From Bacillota bacterium (GTDB taxonomy: Bacteria; Bacillota; Clostridia; Lachnospirales; Lachnospiraceae), in contig JAEZUR010000143.1 of assembly GCA_023420935.1 (NCBI GenBank), positions 1-9,890 on the forward strand: a stretch of 9,890 nucleotides of DNA. The letters are read 5' to 3'. A model generated the notes under the pieces. That model was not told where the DNA came from. It ran no database searches and saw only the letters and a list, made by a program, of their open reading frames with translations. The stretch's first letter is position 1; each line of letters opens with the position of its first letter. Shown here in pieces: positions 6,533-9,890 of this stretch. A program made the position numbers and the translations under genes.

Positions 6533-6545
6533 GTTCCCTAGGAAC
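6533..6545. repeat. Inverted repeat GTTCC-CTA-GGAAC between divergent genes (candidate operator)
   Basis: A perfect 5-bp inverted repeat with a 3-base centre sits midway in the 129-base gap between the binding-protein and DUF2804 genes. On the minus strand it would overlap a poor -35 (GGAACA) 17 bases before TATATT (6514-6509). It could serve as an operator for either or both genes. Short palindromes also arise by chance. Confidence 0.35.
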
Positions 6546-6568
6546 TATTCTTGTTTACCATAATAACA

Positions 6569-6574
6569 TATAGT
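6569..6574 (+). promoter_or_regulatory. Weak candidate -10 box for the DUF2804 gene
   Basis: TATAGT matches five of six -10 positions and lies 28 bases before the ATG. No convincing -35 is found at the proper distance: TATTCT is the hexamer at 17 bases, and TTGTTT at 6551 is only 12 bases away. Confidence 0.25.
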
Positions 6575-6602
6575 ATCCAATAAATAGGAATGGAGAAGGA
6601 GA

Positions 6603-7628
6603 ATGCAAATTAAACTAACAAAGCCTTCCAGATTACTAAATAAACGTGGTGAATTAAAGCAAAAAGGTTATGCAACCTCACCAATATTAGCCTATCGTCG
6701 GAAGGATGTGGCTATAAAACTACGATTAAAAGAATGGGATTATTATCTTATTCATAATAAACAGATTGTATTTGCTCTGACAGTTGGAAAAAGCATGGGG
6801 TTCTTATTGCTCAGTGCTACCGTTATTAATCTAAAAGAAAAGACACAAAAAACGAAAACGGTAATTCGCTTTGCACCATGTTTAAAAATGCCTGAAAGCT
6901 CTAAGACAGGCGATATCTGCTATAAAGACTCTAAAGTACGAGTTACGATCTCCCATCAGGAAACACAACGTCATATATCTTTATTCATGAAAAACTTTGA
7001 TCTCGGTTCCAGTTTGGATGCATGCTTTGATTTATCTGATGAACCTCGAGATTCTATGGTAATTGCTACGCCATTTAAGGAAAACCCTACTTATTTTTAT
7101 TATAATCAGAAAATTATTGGACTGACAGCAGACGGAACAGTAACTCTAAAAGACGCTAATTATGTCTTTGATTCCAATCATTCTTTCGGTATTCTTGATT
7201 GGGGACGTGGTGTATGGCCATATAAAACAACTTGGTACTGGAGTGCTGCTTGTGGTTTGATCTGCAACCATAGCTTTGGATTTAATTTTGGATATGGATT
7301 CGGCGATACCTCTGTAGCTACAGAAAACATGTTATTTTATAAAGGATTAGCGAATAAATTAGAGGATGTAACCATTCATATACCTAGGAATATAGACAAT
7401 AAATATGAATATATGAAAACATGGCACATTACCTCCTCTGATAACCGAGTAGACTTATTGTTCCAACCAATCATAGATCGGTCTGTTTGTATCAATCTAC
7501 TTTTATTTTCTACCAATCAACATCAAGTATTTGGTAAATTCACAGGTTGTGTTATCCTAGATAATGGAACAAGAATTTATATCAAAGACTTCTTTGGGTT
7601 TGCTGAAAAAGTTGAAAATAAATGGTAA
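6603..7628 (+). CDS. DUF2804 domain-containing protein
   Basis: A 341-residue protein that I recognise as DUF2804 from its signature blocks: FGILDWGRGVWPYKTTWYW (195-213), GFNFGYGFGD (226-235) and a C-terminal VFGKFTGCVILDNG...DFFGFAEKV run (309-337). The N-terminus also fits the family, with an opening Leu-Leu-Asn-Lys-Arg-Gly-Glu segment and a LKEWDYYLI block (42-50). The biochemical function of the family is not known to me. There is no signal peptide, lipobox or convincing transmembrane segment, so a cytoplasmic location is likely. The protein is rich in aromatic and Gly residues and probably mostly beta structure (inference). The ATG at 6603 follows two overlapping purine-rich SDs; the GGAG at 6592-6595 has the better spacing. 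It is divergent from the binding-protein gene and followed by the chemoreceptor on the same strand, each with separate signals. No clear functional link to either neighbour is visible. Confidence 0.88.
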   Translation: MQIKLTKPSRLLNKRGELKQKGYATSPILAYRRKDVAIKLRLKEWDYYLIHNKQIVFALTVGKSMGFLLLSATVINLKEKTQKTKTVIRFAPCLKMPESSKTGDICYKDSKVRVTISHQETQRHISLFMKNFDLGSSLDACFDLSDEPRDSMVIATPFKENPTYFYYNQKIIGLTADGTVTLKDANYVFDSNHSFGILDWGRGVWPYKTTWYWSAACGLICNHSFGFNFGYGFGDTSVATENMLFYKGLANKLEDVTIHIPRNIDNKYEYMKTWHITSSDNRVDLLFQPIIDRSVCINLLLFSTNQHQVFGKFTGCVILDNGTRIYIKDFFGFAEKVENKW

Positions 7629-7632
7629 CGTC

Positions 7633-7687
7633 ATTGTAGAAAACAATTAGTATCAATATTCAATATTTATATACATTTTTCTACAAT
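7633..7687. repeat. 11-bp inverted repeat after the DUF2804 gene, possible weak terminator
   Basis: ATTGTAGAAAA (7633-7643) and TTTTCTACAAT (7677-7687) are perfect reverse complements separated by 33 AT-rich bases. GTAT (7650-7653) and ATAC (7671-7674) inside the loop could extend the pairing. A T-rich stretch, TTTATTTTA, follows. It begins 5 bases after the DUF2804 stop, so it may act as a weak terminator. The long AT-only loop makes this uncertain. Confidence 0.4.
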
Positions 7688-7734
7688 TTATTTTAGCATT
7701 TATTGTATTTATTGGTCGAATATGCTAAAATAAA
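7687..7734. repeat. 13-bp perfect inverted repeat across the chemoreceptor promoter
   Basis: TTTATTTTAGCAT (7687-7699) and ATGCTAAAATAAA (7722-7734) are perfect reverse complements with 22 bases between. The right arm contains the whole extended -10 box, and the intervening segment contains the -35 box. The arm centres are 35 bases apart. The layout is consistent with paired binding sites for a regulator or with a stem in single-stranded DNA. Confidence 0.6.
7703..7731 (+). promoter_or_regulatory. Chemoreceptor gene promoter
   Basis: TTGTAT (7703-7708), a spacer of exactly 17 bases and TAAAAT (7726-7731) preceded by TGC make an extended -10, housekeeping-type promoter. The predicted start is near 7738, with a leader of about 42 bases. 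Confidence 0.65.
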
Positions 7735-7779
7735 CTTATCAAATTTATAAAATTTTCATAAACTCAAAGGAGAAAAATT

Positions 7780-9486
7780 ATGGGACAGAATAAGAAACAA
7801 ACATCAATGTTATCATCGATTAAAACAAAAGTAGCATTGGAAATTTTATTATGTGTTGTTATTGCATTAGTAATCAACTTTTTTACATTAGTTCCCGGAT
7901 TTAAAAATTCCTTATCAACAGCAACTGAGCGAAATATGCTAGATTTAAGTTCTGCTTACAGTCTATTAATTGATGAAGCAGTCGGTTCTTCAGCAGATGG
8001 TACTGTTAGTACAGAAACTCTTACTTCTTTGCTACAAAATGTATCATTAGAAGGAATTAAATCCAGTTATACTTATCTAGTTGATGCTTCAGGAACTATG
8101 TTATATCACCCAACTGCTGAAAAGATTGGCACCCCAGTAGAAAACGAAGTTGTAACTGGGCTAGTGGCACAAATCAAAGGTGGTACTGTACCAGAATCGG
8201 ATGTAGTTCAGTATAATTTCAAAGGGGTAGACAAATATGCTAGCTATACCGTTTCAAAAACGAACAACTGGATTCTTGTTATTTCAGCAGACGAAAAAGA
8301 AGTACTTGCCCCACTTACAAAAGTACAACTAAATTCAATACTATCCTGTATTGTTATCACTATTATCTTAGGTATTTTTAGTTATTTCTTCGCTTCTACT
8401 ATAACAAATCCAATCAAAAAACTAACGGGGCTTATTATCAAGATTTCAGAGTTTGACTTTTCTATTGATAGCACCCATAATGCATTATCAAAACGCTCCG
8501 ACGAGACCGGTGAAATGAGCAGAGCAATTTTAGCAATGCGTGATAACATGAGATCTATCATTGAAAAAATTAATATAGCATCCGATCAGATTAATCACAA
8601 TGCAATTGAACTAAATCAAATCTCACAATCTGTAAATGAGCATTCCAGTGATAATTCGGCTACATCCGAAGAATTGGCTGCAAGTATGGAAGAAACGTCT
8701 GCTACCACTGAAACGATCGATGAAAACATAGCATTTATAGAATCCAACACCAAAGATATTAATCAAAAAACGATAGATGGCTCAACACTTTCAACTGAGA
8801 TTATAAAACGTGCTGAGATGCTAAAAATAACCACAATGGAAGCACGCTCAAAAACCAATGAGATGTATCATTCCGTGAAAGACCAGTCCAATCTGGCAAT
8901 CGAGCAATCCAAAGCAGTAGAAAAAATCAATGTATTAACTGATACTATTAAATCCATCGCAGATCAAACCAGCTTGCTGGCATTAAATGCCTCTATTGAA
9001 GCTGCAAGAGCTGGTGAATCTGGAAAAGGATTTGCAGTTGTTGCCAAAGAAATCAGTAACCTTGCAACACAATCCTCACAAACCGTTGGTGGTATCACAG
9101 AGATTGTAAGTGAGGTAAATGTTGCAGTAGAGAATATGTCTAAGTGCCTAGAAGAAACCTTACATTTCTTAGAAGATACCGTATCCAGAGATTATGAGCA
9201 CTTTATTGATGTCAGTGGCCAATATGATTCCGATGCCAAATCAGTTCAGAAAACGATGAATGATATCCACGCTGCCATCTCAAAATTAAACGATGTAACC
9301 GCACAGATCGCACAAGCAATCTCCGGCATTAACATCACAATTGGGGAAGCCGCAAGTGGCGTAACCGATATCGCAGCACGTACTTCTGATATTGTAGAAC
9401 TCACCTCAAACACATACAATATGGCTCAAGAAAGTATGTCCTACTCCAACCACCTAAAAGATGTAGTAGAAACATTCAAACTTTAA
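7780..9486 (+). CDS. Methyl-accepting chemotaxis protein with Cache-like sensor
   Basis: A 568-residue transmembrane chemoreceptor that relays an extracellular signal to CheW/CheA. Order of parts: short basic N-terminus, first membrane span (about 18-39), an extracellular sensor of about 140 residues with a Cache-like segment (YTYLVDASGTMLYHP, 97-111; NNWILVISADEKEV, 162-175), second span (about 184-206), HAMP linker (about 207-262, with TNPIKKL and DETGEM), then a coiled-coil signalling domain. The hairpin tip is well conserved: IADQTSLLALNASIEAARAG (393-412) and GKGFAVVAKEISNLA (415-429). A helix rich in Ala, Ser, Thr and Glu (about 295-313) may carry methylation sites. The sensor length suggests a single Cache module; the ligand is unknown. 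There is no C-terminal CheR-tethering pentapeptide; the protein ends VVETFKL. SD AAAGGAG lies 7 bases before the ATG. No other chemotaxis genes are in the window, so it is a stand-alone receptor. Confidence 0.95.
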   Translation: MGQNKKQTSMLSSIKTKVALEILLCVVIALVINFFTLVPGFKNSLSTATERNMLDLSSAYSLLIDEAVGSSADGTVSTETLTSLLQNVSLEGIKSSYTYLVDASGTMLYHPTAEKIGTPVENEVVTGLVAQIKGGTVPESDVVQYNFKGVDKYASYTVSKTNNWILVISADEKEVLAPLTKVQLNSILSCIVITIILGIFSYFFASTITNPIKKLTGLIIKISEFDFSIDSTHNALSKRSDETGEMSRAILAMRDNMRSIIEKINIASDQINHNAIELNQISQSVNEHSSDNSATSEELAASMEETSATTETIDENIAFIESNTKDINQKTIDGSTLSTEIIKRAEMLKITTMEARSKTNEMYHSVKDQSNLAIEQSKAVEKINVLTDTIKSIADQTSLLALNASIEAARAGESGKGFAVVAKEISNLATQSSQTVGGITEIVSEVNVAVENMSKCLEETLHFLEDTVSRDYEHFIDVSGQYDSDAKSVQKTMNDIHAAISKLNDVTAQIAQAISGINITIGEAASGVTDIAARTSDIVELTSNTYNMAQESMSYSNHLKDVVETFKL

Positions 9487-9489
9487 AAT

Positions 9490-9533
9490 AGTCTTGCGTA
9501 GCGAGACTTTGGGAGTTCGTTACACGAACTCCT
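9490..9533. repeat. Paired small hairpins after the chemoreceptor gene
   Basis: Hairpin 1: AGTCTTGC (9490-9497), loop GTA, GCGAGACT (9501-9508), with one G-T pair. Hairpin 2: GGAGTTCGT (9512-9520), loop TAC, ACGAACTCC (9524-9532), perfect, plus a possible outer G-T pair. They are three bases apart, GC-richer than the flanks and begin three bases after the stop codon. Neither is followed by a T run, so they are not classic terminators. They may be a dispersed genomic repeat or an mRNA 3'-end structure. Confidence 0.6.
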
Positions 9534-9565
9534 GGCTACAATGAACTTTATTAATTATGTTAAGC

Positions 9566-9596
9566 AAAAAGTGGCTGAATCATCAGCCACTTTTTC
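9566..9596 (+). terminator. Rho-independent terminator of the chemoreceptor gene, bidirectional in form
   Basis: AAAAAGTGGCTGA (9566-9578) pairs perfectly with TCAGCCACTTTTT (9583-9595) around a four-base loop ATCA. The A run on one side and T run on the other let it work in both directions. It lies about 80 bases after the chemoreceptor stop. Confidence 0.93.
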
Positions 9597-9890
9597 TATA
9601 CATTTTATTAAATCTCTTTTTTTACTTTACTTATTAATTATAATGAGATGTTAAAATGCCCTTTGAAAAACCTTCATTTGTCAATTTGCACTCCACAACC
9701 TATATCGAAGTGAGACACAATATAATATGAATAGCAACTGTTATGAAGTCGTTGGTACTTAGGCCAATGTGGTCAACTTAAGAAAATTTAAACGAATCTT
9801 AGACTAATTTATGAACTTTGAAAATTGAATAGTGAAATTGCTTTATTTTTCTATGAAAAAATGATAAACTAAATAGACTTATGGTATAAG
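9597..9890. other. Intergenic stretch without a recognisable gene
   Basis: AT-rich DNA to the window end. The longest credible start-to-stop runs are about 10-21 codons with no SD, so I call no gene. Possible weak promoter-like pairs exist (TTGTCA at 9679-9684 with TATATC at 9702-9706 region after about 17 bases; TATAAT at 9721-9726 without a -35). A segment at 9815-9828 resembles the CTTTGAAAA block found in rRNA leaders and spacers. A following gene may begin beyond the window. Confidence 0.5.

Noticed and set aside
6474..6602. A thiamine-type riboswitch controlling the NMT1-like binding protein
   Set aside because: The gap is short and AT-rich and lacks the conserved CTGAGA-type core, so the thiamine-precursor role is left open.
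7695..7735. A sigma-D/sigma-28 flagellar-type promoter before the chemoreceptor gene
   Set aside because: The GGTCGAATAT segment only loosely resembles GCCGATAT and has no TAAA box at the right distance. The housekeeping-type promoter fits far better.
9651..9716. Tiny open frame (about 21 codons) starting at an ATG after the last terminator
   Set aside because: No SD, no recognisable sequence and no convincing promoter.
1..9890. A defence island, mobile element, CRISPR array or biosynthetic cluster
   Set aside because: All genes fit ordinary core or environmental-response families. No transposase, integrase, nuclease-toxin pair, repeat-spacer array or enzyme cluster is present.

Overview
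The window looks like an ordinary chromosomal stretch from a low-GC, Gram-positive clostridium. The family Lachnospiraceae (a Lachnoclostridium-like organism) is my best guess. The reasons are AT-rich intergenic DNA, strong purine-rich Shine-Dalgarno (SD) sites, extended -10 promoters, a YerC/TrpR-type regulator, a Gram-positive PcrA helicase and a clostridial-type lipoprotein binding protein. The species assignment is inference. No rRNA, tRNA, CRISPR array, phage gene, transposase or known riboswitch was seen.

Layout. Three genes read leftward: an alpha/beta-hydrolase esterase (17-922), a YerC-type TrpR-like regulator (1139-1444, with its own promoter and terminator) and a YcdX-type PHP-domain phosphatase (1570-2283). 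A 344-base divergent promoter region separates them from pcrA (2628-5015), which reads rightward. After pcrA comes a small single-pass membrane protein with an acidic DFDD-repeat tail (5113-5391) and a strong terminator. An orphan lipoprotein substrate-binding protein of the NMT1/SsuA type (5481-6473) converges on that terminator. It diverges from a DUF2804 protein (6603-7628). A membrane chemoreceptor with a Cache-like sensor (7780-9486) follows. It is succeeded by two small hairpins, a long terminator hairpin and about 290 bases with no recognisable gene.

The genes appear to be separate housekeeping and environmental-response units, not one pathway. Nearly every gene has its own promoter. 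The yerC and pcrA proximity recalls the yerABC-pcrBA-ligA neighbourhood of Bacillus subtilis. I found no convincing undescribed multi-gene system. The most unusual items are non-coding or small: two adjoining perfect inverted repeats around the chemoreceptor promoter, a palindrome over the yerC -10 box, paired hairpins with complementary triloops after the chemoreceptor gene, and the DFDD-repeat membrane protein.
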